Positions 17,244 through 29,259 of a stretch of DNA of 35,744 nt are shown here, piece by piece; the first letter of the stretch is position 1, and the number at the start of each line of letters is the position of its first letter. The DNA is taken from assembly GCA_021648125.1 (NCBI GenBank), contig JAKITK010000032.1, forward strand, positions 1-35,744. The letters are read 5' to 3'. The notes under the pieces are model-generated. The model had not been told where the DNA came from and did not search any database. It worked only from the letters and a program-made list of their open reading frames with translations. This DNA is from Lysobacterales bacterium. GTDB taxonomy: Bacteria; Pseudomonadota; Gammaproteobacteria; Xanthomonadales; SZUA-36. The position numbers were made by a program, and so were the translations under genes.

Positions 17244-18871
17244 CTGTTTTCACATCCAAAATTTCCAACACTTCGGAAGCTTTCCTACAAAACAAAGAGG
17301 ACATGATCGCGCTTGTTACAAAATTGCGGGAATACGAAATCCGGGCCGAGGCCCTGTCCGAGAAACGCCGCCCTCGGTTTGAGAAACGTGGCCAGTTAAC
17401 GCCCAGAGAGCGGCTTAAAAGATTGCTCGATCCGGGTATGCCGTTTGTTGAGCTTTATAATATGGCTAATTTTCTGCTTGATAACCCGGATGCCGAGACA
17501 AGTATTCCCGGTGCCAGTGCGATTACCGGTATCGGCTTTGTCAGCGGGGTGCGTTGTCTGGTCATGGCCGATGACAGCGGTATCAATGCCGGGGCGATCA
17601 CCACTGGTACAATTCAAAAAATGCTGGGAATTTTGAAAATTTCTTTGGAGCAAAAACTTCCGTTCATTCATCTGGTGGAAAGTGCTGGTGCCAACTTGAT
17701 GAAATACACTGTCGAGCTTTGGGCACACGGTGGAGGTATGTTTCACGGGCGCGCAAAATTATCTGCCGCAGGCATTCCGACAATCGTAGTCCTGCACGGT
17801 CCGTCCACGGCGGGCGGTGCTTATCAGCCGGGCATGAGTGATTATGTTATTGGGGTTAAAAATAACGGCATGGCAGCTCTGGCTGGCGCGGCGCTCACTC
17901 AAGCGGCAACCGGAGAAATTGCGGATGATCGGGAACTTGGCGGTACGGAAATGCATGCATCTGTCACCGGGCTGGTCGAATATCTGGCAGAAGATGATGC
18001 CCACGGCATTTTGATCTGCCGGGATATTGTTGAACGGCTGGACTGGAATAAAAATTGTGTTCCATATCCGCGGCAGGAGCTAATACCTCCCTTGCTCGAC
18101 CCGCAAGATTTAGCGGGCATTGTGCCGGTGGATTATAAAACCGCCTATGATGCTCGTGAAGTCATGGGACGGATTGTTGACGGTTCGGATTTTGTCGAGT
18201 TTAAGCCGTACTTTGGCCCTGCAACGGTTTGTATCCAGGCCAAGATATTTGGCCATGCCGTCGGAATCATCGGTAATAATGGCCCCATAGACCCGAACGG
18301 TGCGGCCAAAGCCACACATTTTTTCCAGCTTTGTGACCAGTCAGATACGCCGATTATTTTTCTAAATAATATCACCGGATATATGGTGGGTACGGAATAT
18401 GAACATAAGGGCATGATTAAGCTTGGAGCCAAGATGATTCAGGCGGTTTCCAATGTAAGCGTGCCCAAAATCACTCTGTATATTGGCGCTAGTTTCGGGG
18501 CTGGAAATTACGGTATGTGCGGTTATGCCTATGCGCCAGATTTTCTATTTGCCTGGCCTAATGCGACCACGGGCGTGATGGGCGGGGAACAGGCTGCAAC
18601 GACGATGGATGTGGTCATGCGTGCGGGTGCCAAACGGCGCGGTGTCGAGATAGACGAGGAAATGGAAGCAAAAATGGCAATGCAAAAGCAGGCGATCATT
18701 GACCATTTTGAACCACAATCAGACGCGTTTTATACATCCGGGCGGATGCTCGACCAAGGTATTATTGACCCGCGTGATACCAGAAGAATTCTCGGCTTTA
18801 CCTTGGAAACTTGTTGGGAATCTCGTAACCGGTCGTTAAAGCCCAACAGTTTTGGCATAGCGCGAATTTAG
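17240..18871 (+). CDS. Acyl-CoA carboxylase carboxyltransferase (beta) subunit, AtuC-like
   Basis: Transfers CO2 from carboxybiotin to an enoyl-CoA substrate, in partnership with the biotin subunit at 19712. The 543 residues agree with AtuC/LiuB-type carboxyltransferases. The N half contains RFEKRGQLTPRERLKRLLDPG and VESAGANLMKYTVELWAHGG. The substrate loop is GPSTAGGAYQPGMSDY, followed by GAALTQAATGEIADDRELGGTEMH. The C half has GIIGNNGPIDPNGAAKATHF and GASFGAGNYGMCGYAYAPDF. The ATG at 17240 has gagag 5 bases upstream and overlaps the preceding stop. Geranyl-CoA or a related beta-methyl enoyl-CoA is the likely substrate because of the AtuA and AtuE neighbours. Methylcrotonyl-CoA (LiuB) is the main alternative. 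Confidence 0.87.
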   Translation: MTVFTSKISNTSEAFLQNKEDMIALVTKLREYEIRAEALSEKRRPRFEKRGQLTPRERLKRLLDPGMPFVELYNMANFLLDNPDAETSIPGASAITGIGFVSGVRCLVMADDSGINAGAITTGTIQKMLGILKISLEQKLPFIHLVESAGANLMKYTVELWAHGGGMFHGRAKLSAAGIPTIVVLHGPSTAGGAYQPGMSDYVIGVKNNGMAALAGAALTQAATGEIADDRELGGTEMHASVTGLVEYLAEDDAHGILICRDIVERLDWNKNCVPYPRQELIPPLLDPQDLAGIVPVDYKTAYDAREVMGRIVDGSDFVEFKPYFGPATVCIQAKIFGHAVGIIGNNGPIDPNGAAKATHFFQLCDQSDTPIIFLNNITGYMVGTEYEHKGMIKLGAKMIQAVSNVSVPKITLYIGASFGAGNYGMCGYAYAPDFLFAWPNATTGVMGGEQAATTMDVVMRAGAKRRGVEIDEEMEAKMAMQKQAIIDHFEPQSDAFYTSGRMLDQGIIDPRDTRRILGFTLETCWESRNRSLKPNSFGIARI

Positions 18872-18881
18872 GGAGAGTGAG

Positions 18882-19709
18882 ATGAGTAAATTTGAAAGTT
18901 GTGACACGCTTGAGCTGGAACTTGACCGTGACTGGCTGACTGTTTGGCTCAATCGTCCCAAGGCCCGCAATGCGCTGTCTGGGAAAATGATCGCGGAGCT
19001 ACATCATGTATTTTCTTGCCTAAAAGACAACTGCAATATTCGCGGGGTTAGCATGCGCGGGCGCGGCGGTATATTTTGTTCCGGTGGTGATCTCAAGGGT
19101 TTTAAAACCGTCTTGCAAGGCGGCGGCCAGAGCCTTGAGGATATTGCCCGGATCAGTCGTCAAAACGGTATGTTATTTGATCTGATTAACGAAGCCCCGC
19201 AAGTTGTTGTTATGTTGGTCGAGGGCGCAGCTATGGCGGGCGGCTTGGGGATATTGTGTTGTGGCGATGTTGTGGTGGTAACCCAAGACGCAAAATTCGC
19301 CATGACTGAAACCTCGATCGGTATTCCGCCCGCGCAAATTGCCCCCTTTGTGGTTGAGCGTTTGGGGCTAAAAACTGCTCGCCGGCTGATGCTAACGGCG
19401 AGCCGGTTTACGGGAGAGAAAGCGCTACATATGGGCCTGGCTGATCATTTGGCCGCTGATGCGGCCCATATGGAGTTGATAGAAGCAGAGATTAAAAAAC
19501 AGGTGCGTCAATGTGCACCAAAGGCTAATGCGGTGACCAAGCAGATCGTTCTTGCAACCCGCCATGCCGACCGTGCGAGTATGATTGAACTGGCCGGAAC
19601 AAGCTTTGCCCAATGTATGTTGTCGGAGGAAGGACATGAAGGCATTGCTGCATTTTTCGAAAAACGGAAACCCATTTGGGCGGTTTCCTCGTCAAATAAG
19701 CAGGTGTAA
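18882..19709 (+). CDS. Enoyl-CoA hydratase, AtuE/LiuC-like (isohexenylglutaconyl-CoA hydratase type)
   Basis: A 275-residue crotonase, expected to hydrate the 3-carboxymethyl enoyl-CoA made by the carboxylase. The oxyanion segment is IFCSGGDLKGF and the second is EGAAMAGGLGILCCGD. Only the second classical catalytic Glu is present (Glu143 in AMTETSIGIPPAQIAPF); the first is Gly123. The stretch TETSIGIPPAQIAPFVVERLG followed by ARRLMLTASRFTGEKALHMGLAD matches methylglutaconyl-CoA/isohexenylglutaconyl-CoA hydratases rather than ordinary crotonase. GGGAGA lies just before the ATG, 10 bases after the upstream gene. It sits between the two carboxylase genes, as atuE sits between atuC/D and atuF in Pseudomonas. 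Confidence 0.82.
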   Translation: MSKFESCDTLELELDRDWLTVWLNRPKARNALSGKMIAELHHVFSCLKDNCNIRGVSMRGRGGIFCSGGDLKGFKTVLQGGGQSLEDIARISRQNGMLFDLINEAPQVVVMLVEGAAMAGGLGILCCGDVVVVTQDAKFAMTETSIGIPPAQIAPFVVERLGLKTARRLMLTASRFTGEKALHMGLADHLAADAAHMELIEAEIKKQVRQCAPKANAVTKQIVLATRHADRASMIELAGTSFAQCMLSEEGHEGIAAFFEKRKPIWAVSSSNKQV

Positions 19710-19711
19710 TT

Positions 19712-21702
19712 ATGTCAAAATTTACAACAATTTTGGTGGCTAATCGCGGTGAAATAGCTGTTCGAGTAATGAAAACGGCCAAGGCGCTTGGCTATAGGAC
19801 GGTGGCCGTATATTCAGGCGCCGATGTACATTCGCCGCATGTCAAAATGGCAGATGACGCGGTGTGTATCGGGCCTGCACCAGTCGGTGAAAGCTACCTT
19901 GTGATAGATAAAATTATCGAAGCGGCGCGGGTAAGTGGTGCCGGAGCCATCCATCCGGGCTATGGTTTCTTGTCCGAAAATGCAGCTTTCTCCAAAGCAT
20001 GTGAGAAATCCGGGTTGGTTTTTATTGGCCCAACGGCCAAATCCATTGAACTGATGGGCAACAAAGCGGCCGCCAAGCGCAGGATGATCAAAGCGGGGGT
20101 TCCTTGCATACCGGGATATGAGGATGCCGACCAGGCAGACGAAGTCCTGATAAATGCGGCCAAAAAAATCGGCTTTCCGATCATGGTCAAAGCGACGGCA
20201 GGCGGTGGTGGACGCGGTATGCGTTTGGTGCACAAGGCCGAGTATTTGCTGGATGGGATGAATTCGGCCCGTTCCGAAGCTTTAAACGCATTTGGCTCCG
20301 ATGAGTTAATCCTAGAAAAAGCCCTTATCAAACCGCGCCATGTGGAGGTGCAAATCTTCGCTGACACCCACGGCAATACGGTGCATTTTGCCGAGCGCGA
20401 TTGCTCCGTCCAGCGCCGTCATCAGAAGGTGGTCGAAGAAGCACCGTGCCCGGTGATGACAGACCCATTGCGTGCCCGCATGGGGGCGGCTGCGGTCGAT
20501 GCCGCTAAGAGCATTTCTTATCGGGGTGCGGGTACGGTCGAGTTTCTTTTAGACACTTCGGGTGAGTTTTATTTTTTGGAAATGAATACGCGCTTGCAAG
20601 TGGAACATCCGGTAACGGAAATGATCACCGGGTTTGATCTTGTCGCCTTGCAGATAAAAGTTGCCCAGGGGGAACCCCTTGGCTTGACCCAAGATGATGT
20701 GAAGTTGAACGGCCATGCCGTGGAGGTACGGCTGTACGCCGAAGATCCGGCGATGAATTTTTTGCCAGTCACGGGGCGAGTTGATCTGTGGAAACCCGCT
20801 GTTGGCGAGGGTGTGCGTATTGATGCGGGTATTGCTTCCGGGCAAGAAATTTCACCGTTTTATGACCCCATGGTTGCCAAAGTAATCGCCTGGGGCGAAA
20901 CACGAGACATTGCGGTCAGTCGGCTTATTGGCGCGCTTAAAAATACGCGGTTATTTGGCACCAAGACCAATAAAAGTTTCCTGATTGATGTGCTGTCCAA
21001 TAAAAACTTTCAGGCAGGCACTGCGACAACAGCGTTTATTGCTGAAGAATTTGGTGACGGCGGTGTCGTGGATAAACCATTGGCCTTAACCGAGGCGGCG
21101 ATTGCGGCGGTGTTGCAATACCACACATCGCGAAACTATATTCATAAAGCCGGGCTTGGTATAAACGCGGAGTTGATGAACTGGAATTCGGCCGGGTATC
21201 TGGAGACTCCCTTTAGATATTGCAGCGGCGATACCCGTATGGATTTAACACTGCGCACGACCAAGCCGGACACCTATGAAATCATATGCGGCGACCAAAA
21301 CACGAGCATAGATATACTTGATATTGAAGCAGGCGAGGCTACACTTAGTGTCAATGGACGGCGTAAGCAGGCCGGGTTCTTTGTGCCTGAGGACGGTAAA
21401 ATTCACTTGGAGCTTGAGGGGCGAACATTTAGCCTGCGCAATGAAAACGCCTATGCATCGCTCAGTGATGAGGCTGGCGGCGGTGGGCGTGTGCTAGCCC
21501 CCATGCACGGTGTTTTACTTGAGGTGCTTGTAAGCAAAAACGATACCGTGTCTAAAGGCGACGGTCTGGCTGTTTTGGAGTCTATGAAAATGCAGTACAA
21601 AATTTGTGCAGAGGTGGACGGGATTGTTAAATTTATGCATTTAACAGGCGGTGTGCAGGTCGCGGCAGGTGACCTGATACTGGAAATTGATGAAGAAAAA
21701 AA

Positions 21703-21706
<4 letters not shown>
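19712..21706 (+). CDS. Acyl-CoA carboxylase biotin-containing (alpha) subunit, AtuF-like
   Basis: Carboxylates its own biotin with ATP and bicarbonate for the beta subunit. The 664 residues match the AtuF/LiuD layout. The biotin carboxylase domain covers 1-450 (LVANRGEIAVRVMKTAKALG; GYGFLSENAAFSKAC; ATP-grasp loop KATAGGGGRGMRLV; FAERDCSVQRRHQKVVEE; LEMNTRLQVEHPVTEM). A less conserved middle domain follows, then a biotinyl domain with ESMKMQ, where Lys626 is the biotin site. It starts 2 bases after the hydratase and overlaps the next gene by ATGA. Nothing is missing, so the enzyme should be active. Confidence 0.9.
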
Positions 21707-24556
<2,850 letters not shown>

Positions 24557-24597
24557 TTTGCATCACCATACCCCCCGCTCTACCCTCTCATTCCCTC

Positions 24598-24617
24598 GCC
24601 GGCGGAAACCGGCTTTT
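24598..24617 (+). terminator. Rho-independent terminator after fadH
   Basis: GCCGG (24598-24602), loop cggaaa, CCGGC (24609-24613) and TTTT form a compact GC stem-loop with a T tail 41 bases after the fadH stop. It closes the tetR-controlled operon. A second hairpin, AGACAAA-tgt-TTTGTCT (24673-24689), lies just below the convergent membrane-protein gene and may stop leftward transcription, but it lacks a T run on that strand. Confidence 0.7.
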
Positions 24618-24700
24618 ATACGCGACCGGCAGATGAAAAAGTGAGAGCAGAAATGGGCGCGTAGACACATCGAGACAAATGTTTTGTCTTAACGTTTTCA

Positions 24701-25768
24701 CTATTCAGGTTTGGCGGGCGAATTCTTTTTTAACAATCCACCAAACTGGAAATAATCTGCAAAAACCAACAAGAAAGGAAATGTCACCGACAGCAATGCG
24801 GACGCCAACCAAATTTCACGCTCAAAGGACGGTGGCCCCATGCCTAATTCTCTTGTGACCAGTGCAGAGAGCGCAAAGAATATTTTCGCCAAACCAAGGC
24901 CAACTATCAGCGCCAAGCTGATTTTCAGTATGCCTTTCAAAGGTTGCGTGAACTTGGAAAATAACGAATCTTGTAACATGTTGAGGATAATGACGGAGCC
25001 AAACACAAATGGTATCAGTACTGTCGCCATGAAGGTCACGACATTGAGCTTAAATACAGACAGGGCCAGATAATAAATTATGACACTTAAGCATAATGTA
25101 ACAATTGTAAACACTAAACCGAGCATGGGCTGTTTCATTAATGCGGGCGCTTTGGTAAGCGGCCATAAATCTAGGTGCAAAATGACGAACATCATGGTAA
25201 TGAAGGACACATAGAAAACCGTTGCCTCCCAAGCGTTAAACAGGCCCCGCGGATCCAGTCTGGCTACATAGATGGGTGTCTCGGCCAAAAATTCATAGCT
25301 ATAAAAGAGTTGAAATAACGCGAAGCTAATCACATGGGCCACAACAAGGATTACCAGCCCAGCGAGAACGGGACTTTTTATGTTCGGCAAAATCGGCCAA
25401 GCTCCCATGATGATTGTGAGCCAAAACATCGTGCCGATTGTGACAATCGTGAAATGTATAAGCATTGGCGCCAACGGTGTTAGGCCGCCACCGACCACAT
25501 AGAACATTATGCTGCCTGCTATCAGGCCGCTCAAGAAAGTCACGGCCAAAAGGCACAACCCCTTTGTGGGCGGCTCCAGTTTTGCAATAAATTCAGGGGG
25601 GTTGCGACCCCAAACCACGCCAACCATAATTGATGTGGGGATGATACACATGAGGCTGTAGGATACCCATCCGGTAAATAGCTCAAAGCTAAAAAGTGAG
25701 ATAAAACCCAAAGAAAGGGCCATAATCAGCACCGTTGCCACAATGCCCGCCACTGGTTGGTTAAACAT
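24701..25768 (-). CDS. Polytopic membrane protein of unknown family
   Basis: A 355-residue, very hydrophobic protein with about ten predicted membrane segments, judged by eye: GIVATVLIMALSLGFISLF, CLLAVTFLSGLIAGSIMFYV, PVLAGLVILVVAHVISFALF, LVFTIVTLCLSVIIYYLAL and others. It has a short charged C terminus (KKNSPAKPE). I do not recognise the family and see no ATP-binding, MFS or RND signature. It is third in the GntR-monooxygenase operon, 33 bases after the monooxygenase, with AGAGGAAG before the ATG. A role in moving the aromatic substrate or a product across the inner membrane is plausible, but inferred from position only. Confidence 0.7.
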   Translation of the reverse strand: MFNQPVAGIVATVLIMALSLGFISLFSFELFTGWVSYSLMCIIPTSIMVGVVWGRNPPEFIAKLEPPTKGLCLLAVTFLSGLIAGSIMFYVVGGGLTPLAPMLIHFTIVTIGTMFWLTIIMGAWPILPNIKSPVLAGLVILVVAHVISFALFQLFYSYEFLAETPIYVARLDPRGLFNAWEATVFYVSFITMMFVILHLDLWPLTKAPALMKQPMLGLVFTIVTLCLSVIIYYLALSVFKLNVVTFMATVLIPFVFGSVIILNMLQDSLFSKFTQPLKGILKISLALIVGLGLAKIFFALSALVTRELGMGPPSFEREIWLASALLSVTFPFLLVFADYFQFGGLLKKNSPAKPE

Positions 25769-25801
25769 TTTATCTTCCTCTAAGTTAATCTCGGAACAAA
25801 G

Positions 25802-27463
25802 CTATCCAAGCAGTGCCACAAAAGCGGCGTTGAGGTTTGCTAGGCTTTGGCTTTGCTCCGAGCTATCGGGTACTCTGGCCATGATATGGCCATCAGGTCT
25901 GACAACAAGCACACTAGTATCTGTGAGTTCGAGGGATTTTAGCCATGCCTGCCCACCTTCATAAGTATCGTTCAAAACTACGGCACTATACGGGACATTA
26001 AGCGCAGCGCACAGCGCTTCCAGGCCCTCAACTTTTGTGCCCGAAACAATCGTGAAAGCTGTCGGATCAAGCAAATCCAGGGTTGATATTTTTTTACCGT
26101 CCTTGATCAACCAGGCATGGGGCATACGAAAGCCAGGTTCAGCGCGCGGGACAAAGGTCTCGACGCTGCCCGTATATCCCTGGTCATAGCTGAAGCCAAG
26201 CTGCAAGCCGATAGAGTTGAAATGCTGCACCTGAATTTTAACGGCGTTGTCGATGCGCTTCTGGCGGCCATCCTTGGCTAGCCATTGCTTGAAAGCCGAT
26301 TCGGATTGCCAGATGTCTGCCGGGCAGGACATCTCAGACAGCGCGCCAAGCCGCTTGGCATTTTCAAGGCTTTGCTTGGCGTTTTGTGTGGCAATTGGTT
26401 TGCATTCAGATTCGTAGCTAGACAATAATTTGTCACTAGCCCAGCCTTTCATAACGCCAGCGATCTTCCAGGCCAAATTATTTGCCTCCAGAATACCCGT
26501 ATTTAACCCCAGACCTCCCGAGGGAGGGAAACGGTGGGCCGCATCGCCGATTAGAAAGAAACGACTTTTGCGGTAAGATTTAGCAATCTCTGAATTCATC
26601 GTCCACGGCACCGCGAATTTAAACACTATGTCATCTACCTCATACCCAATGGCATTTCTGACGAGCTCGAGACAATGGGCCTCGGTGTACACAGACACAT
26701 CAAGCTCGCTATAGGGCATCAAAAATATAAGGCTCCACAATTCTTCTGTGCGGTAACAAAGTAGTGTGCAATTACACGCAGGGTCTGTGAGCCAGTAAAT
26801 AACACCGAGCCGGTCTTTCAGGACCTCGCGGAGATTCGCAGCAAATGTGATGCTCATACAAGCCATAACATTGGCCTCGCCGTTCATGCCAATGCCAAGA
26901 CTATCGCGCACCGGACTTCCAGCACCATCGGCGGCAATTACATATGTGCTTTCGAGCGCGTATGAGCCGTCTGCGGTTTTAATTGTTGATGTAATACCGC
27001 CCTCCAAGTGTTCTTCTGCGCTCTCCCAAGTGTGGCCGCGCCTAAGCTCGGTCAACGGACAGTTTTCCACTTCCTCAAGCAATATGCTCTCAAAATCTGG
27101 CTGTGGAATATTGACGAGGGGGGTTGGAGTAATGTCAAAAGCGCCGTCGTCTTGTCTTTCATAGGGAACTTTTCCCAAAACCGGTGCGTCCAGACGCGGT
27201 AGAAAATAGACGCTACCCCCATCTTCGGGCGGCAAAGCAGCTGCTTTGATTTTATCAAAATCAAGACCTAGGCTGCGGCAAATTTCAAGGCTGCGGGGGT
27301 TCATGGCGTGGGCTTTGGGGGCGAGTGAGCGTTCCGTTAGGTGCTCAACAATAACAGTTTGGATACCAAGTTTTGCCAGCAAAAGCGCCTGGGTACATCC
27401 TGATGGGCCACCGCCTACAATGAGAACAATATCTTTGCTAGTAGATGTGGTGTCAGTTGTCAT
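25802..27463 (-). CDS. FAD-dependent aromatic-ring monooxygenase (PheA/TfdB/MhpA family)
   Basis: A 553-residue class A flavoprotein hydroxylase. The Rossmann GXGXXG is IVGGGPSGCTQALLLAKLG near the N terminus; the DG motif is IAADGAGSPVRDSLG; the GD motif is FFLIGDAAHRFPPSGGLGLNTG. The C-terminal thioredoxin-like domain (about 430-553) is typical of phenol and hydroxyphenylpropionate hydroxylases. Such enzymes add one oxygen to phenols, resorcinols or hydroxybenzoates using NAD(P)H and O2. AAGGAAA precedes the ATG, which lies 17 bases after the GntR stop, so the two are cotranscribed. The substrate cannot be read from sequence. FAA-hydrolase and cupin genes in the facing operon suggest ring hydroxylation before cleavage. 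Confidence 0.88.
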   Translation of the reverse strand: MTTDTTSTSKDIVLIVGGGPSGCTQALLLAKLGIQTVIVEHLTERSLAPKAHAMNPRSLEICRSLGLDFDKIKAAALPPEDGGSVYFLPRLDAPVLGKVPYERQDDGAFDITPTPLVNIPQPDFESILLEEVENCPLTELRRGHTWESAEEHLEGGITSTIKTADGSYALESTYVIAADGAGSPVRDSLGIGMNGEANVMACMSITFAANLREVLKDRLGVIYWLTDPACNCTLLCYRTEELWSLIFLMPYSELDVSVYTEAHCLELVRNAIGYEVDDIVFKFAVPWTMNSEIAKSYRKSRFFLIGDAAHRFPPSGGLGLNTGILEANNLAWKIAGVMKGWASDKLLSSYESECKPIATQNAKQSLENAKRLGALSEMSCPADIWQSESAFKQWLAKDGRQKRIDNAVKIQVQHFNSIGLQLGFSYDQGYTGSVETFVPRAEPGFRMPHAWLIKDGKKISTLDLLDPTAFTIVSGTKVEGLEALCAALNVPYSAVVLNDTYEGGQAWLKSLELTDTSVLVVRPDGHIMARVPDSSEQSQSLANLNAAFVALLG

Positions 27464-27480
27464 AATGGTTTTCCTTTGGC

Positions 27481-28188
27481 TTAGGGGTGTTTAACGGCTT
27501 GGTTTTCAAGTTTATCCATTGAGGCGAGAATGAACTGCGTAGTTTCGTTAAAGTGTTGGCTCAATAATTCACAGGCCTTGTCGGCGTCCTTGTCTAATAC
27601 AGAATCCATAAGGTCTTGATGTTCCTTTGTTACATTTCGATGAATACTTTTGCCTTCCGACAGAACAACCGCCTTGCGGTAGCGGGTACTGCATTCGAAA
27701 AGAGTTGAAATGAACAGCATTAACCATTCGGATTTACACCCTGACAACAAGGTAAAGTGGAAGTCAGAATGGGCGGTTTCCCAATCTGGGTCCAGCGCAA
27801 GGCGACTGCCCTCGGGCGTATTTTGAATGCGTGACATCCGGTGGTGAGCCGCAATGATTTCGCCCTCCCAGACCACACCGCCATTTGTGATCGCTTCGCG
27901 TAAGGCAAGACACTCCAGCTCAATGCGTATGCGCTGGGTATCGATTAATTCTTTTCTGGAGATTTCCGAAACTCTAAACCCGCGTTGATCTTCAGCCGTG
28001 ATAAAGCCAGTAGTGGATAGGCGCGACAAGGCCTCTCGAAGCGGGTTTATCCCGGCTTGATACTGTTTACTCAAACTGCTCAAATTAAGACGGGCGCCCG
28101 GTGCATGCGTGCCGTTTACGATGTCATCACGAACAGAATCCGCAAGCTTGGATGCCATTGTTCGTTTTTGTGTTTGTTCAGTGACCAT
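27481..28188 (-). CDS. GntR-family (FCD) transcriptional regulator
   Basis: A 235-residue FadR-like regulator. The winged HTH spans about 8-75 (KLADSVRDDIVNGTHAPGARLN; INPLREALSRLSTTGFITAEDQRGFRVSEIS), followed by an FCD ligand domain (RIRIELECLALREAITNGG; metal-type His residues in SDFHFTLLSGC and EHQDLMDS). I chose ATG 28188 because GGAGG lies 7 bases upstream; the open frame continues to 28293 without a better site. It leads the leftward operon and diverges from the rightward one, so it probably controls both through the AT-rich gap between them. The inducer is unknown, probably an organic acid from the pathway. Confidence 0.88.
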   Translation of the reverse strand: MVTEQTQKRTMASKLADSVRDDIVNGTHAPGARLNLSSLSKQYQAGINPLREALSRLSTTGFITAEDQRGFRVSEISRKELIDTQRIRIELECLALREAITNGGVVWEGEIIAAHHRMSRIQNTPEGSRLALDPDWETAHSDFHFTLLSGCKSEWLMLFISTLFECSTRYRKAVVLSEGKSIHRNVTKEHQDLMDSVLDKDADKACELLSQHFNETTQFILASMDKLENQAVKHP

Positions 28189-28248
28189 TTTCAAACCTCC
28201 ATGTTTTCCTAGCTCCGTAGATTGGCATAGTGACAATACCTCCACAAG

Positions 28249-28339
28249 ATAGTATATATAGAAAAAATGATTATTATAGCTAGTATATACCATTCTATAT
28301 ATTTAAATTGCAATAATATATTATGCTATATATTGCATA
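28249..28339. promoter_or_regulatory. AT-rich divergent control region with repeated half-sites
   Basis: TAGTATATA occurs at 28250-28258 and again at 28281-28289, 31 bases apart, close to three helical turns. An imperfect inverted repeat TATGC (28322-28326) / GCATA (28335-28339) follows. The whole gap between gntR and the FAA-hydrolase gene (28189-28401) is strikingly AT-rich. These are candidate GntR operators and promoter elements. The pattern is seen directly; the function is inferred. Confidence 0.4.
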
Positions 28340-28401
28340 TAATTATTAAATGGTGTATTTTAATTCCATTAAAGACATTAAAGACAAATATGGAGTGGGG
28401 A

Positions 28402-29247
28402 ATGCGGTTAGTACGGTATGGTGATAAAGGTATGGAAAAACCAGGCTTGCTTGATAGCAAGAACCGGGTCAGATCACTTGCCGGGCTTGTTCCTAATATT
28501 GATACCGCAATGCTCGCCCCGGCCGCACAAGAGGTTCTTAGAGCTATTGATCCGGAAAAATTACCACTGATTCAGGCCGATTGCCGATTGGGAATGCCGC
28601 TTATTGGCATACGACAAATTATTGCGGTAGCGGGAAATTATCGGGCTCATGTTGAAGAAAGAGGGCATATTCAACCAACAGAACCCATGATATTTCATAA
28701 GTCAGTCGGCTCTTTATCTGGCCCTACCGATGATATTATTTTGCCTCCCGGTACCAATGAAAATGACTGGGAAGTGGAGCTTGGCATCCTCATTGGCAAA
28801 ACGGCACAACGGGTTTCAGAAAATGAGGCGCTGTCCCATGTGGGCGGCTATTGTCTTGTGAACGATATTACAGAGCGGCACTGGCAACACAAACGCATTG
28901 GCCAGTTTGGCAAAGGCAAAAGCTTTGATAGTTTCACGCCGATTGGCCCCTGGTTGGTCACCCCTGAGGAGCTTGGAGACCCCCAGACGCTTGACATGTG
29001 GTTGGAGCTTAATGGCAAGCGGCGACAGCAGGGCTCGACAGAGGAAATGGTATATGGGGTCGCGGAAATCGTCAGCTATATCAGCCAGTTTATGACATTG
29101 GAGATTGGTGATCTGATCGTGTCGGGTACATGCGCAGGTGTCGGCGCGGCCTGCAAACCACCCGTGTTCATGCAAGATGGAGACAGGCTGGATTTTGGTA
29201 TATCCGGGCTTGGGGTGCAACGCCATGCCGTGCGGCGGGCAAAATAG
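28402..29247 (+). CDS. Fumarylacetoacetate-hydrolase-family enzyme
   Basis: A 281-residue FAH-superfamily protein. These use a metal ion to cleave C-C bonds of acylpyruvates or to hydrate or decarboxylate keto acids from aromatic ring cleavage. The core is visible: IIAVAGNYRAHVEE, MIFHKSVGSLSGP, and the metal ligands in ENDWEVELGILIGK (E-x-E type) and CLVNDITERHWQ. The substrate lid is KGKSFDSFTPIGPWLV, and LIVSGTCAGVG precedes the C terminus. I chose ATG 28402 because GGAG lies 7 bases upstream; ATG 28390 is an alternative, and the longer frame runs through the AT-rich operator. First gene of a six-gene operon. Fumarylpyruvate or acylpyruvate hydrolase is possible; the exact reaction cannot be fixed. 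Confidence 0.85.
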   Translation: MRLVRYGDKGMEKPGLLDSKNRVRSLAGLVPNIDTAMLAPAAQEVLRAIDPEKLPLIQADCRLGMPLIGIRQIIAVAGNYRAHVEERGHIQPTEPMIFHKSVGSLSGPTDDIILPPGTNENDWEVELGILIGKTAQRVSENEALSHVGGYCLVNDITERHWQHKRIGQFGKGKSFDSFTPIGPWLVTPEELGDPQTLDMWLELNGKRRQQGSTEEMVYGVAEIVSYISQFMTLEIGDLIVSGTCAGVGAACKPPVFMQDGDRLDFGISGLGVQRHAVRRAK

Positions 29248-29259
29248 GAAGGAAATATT

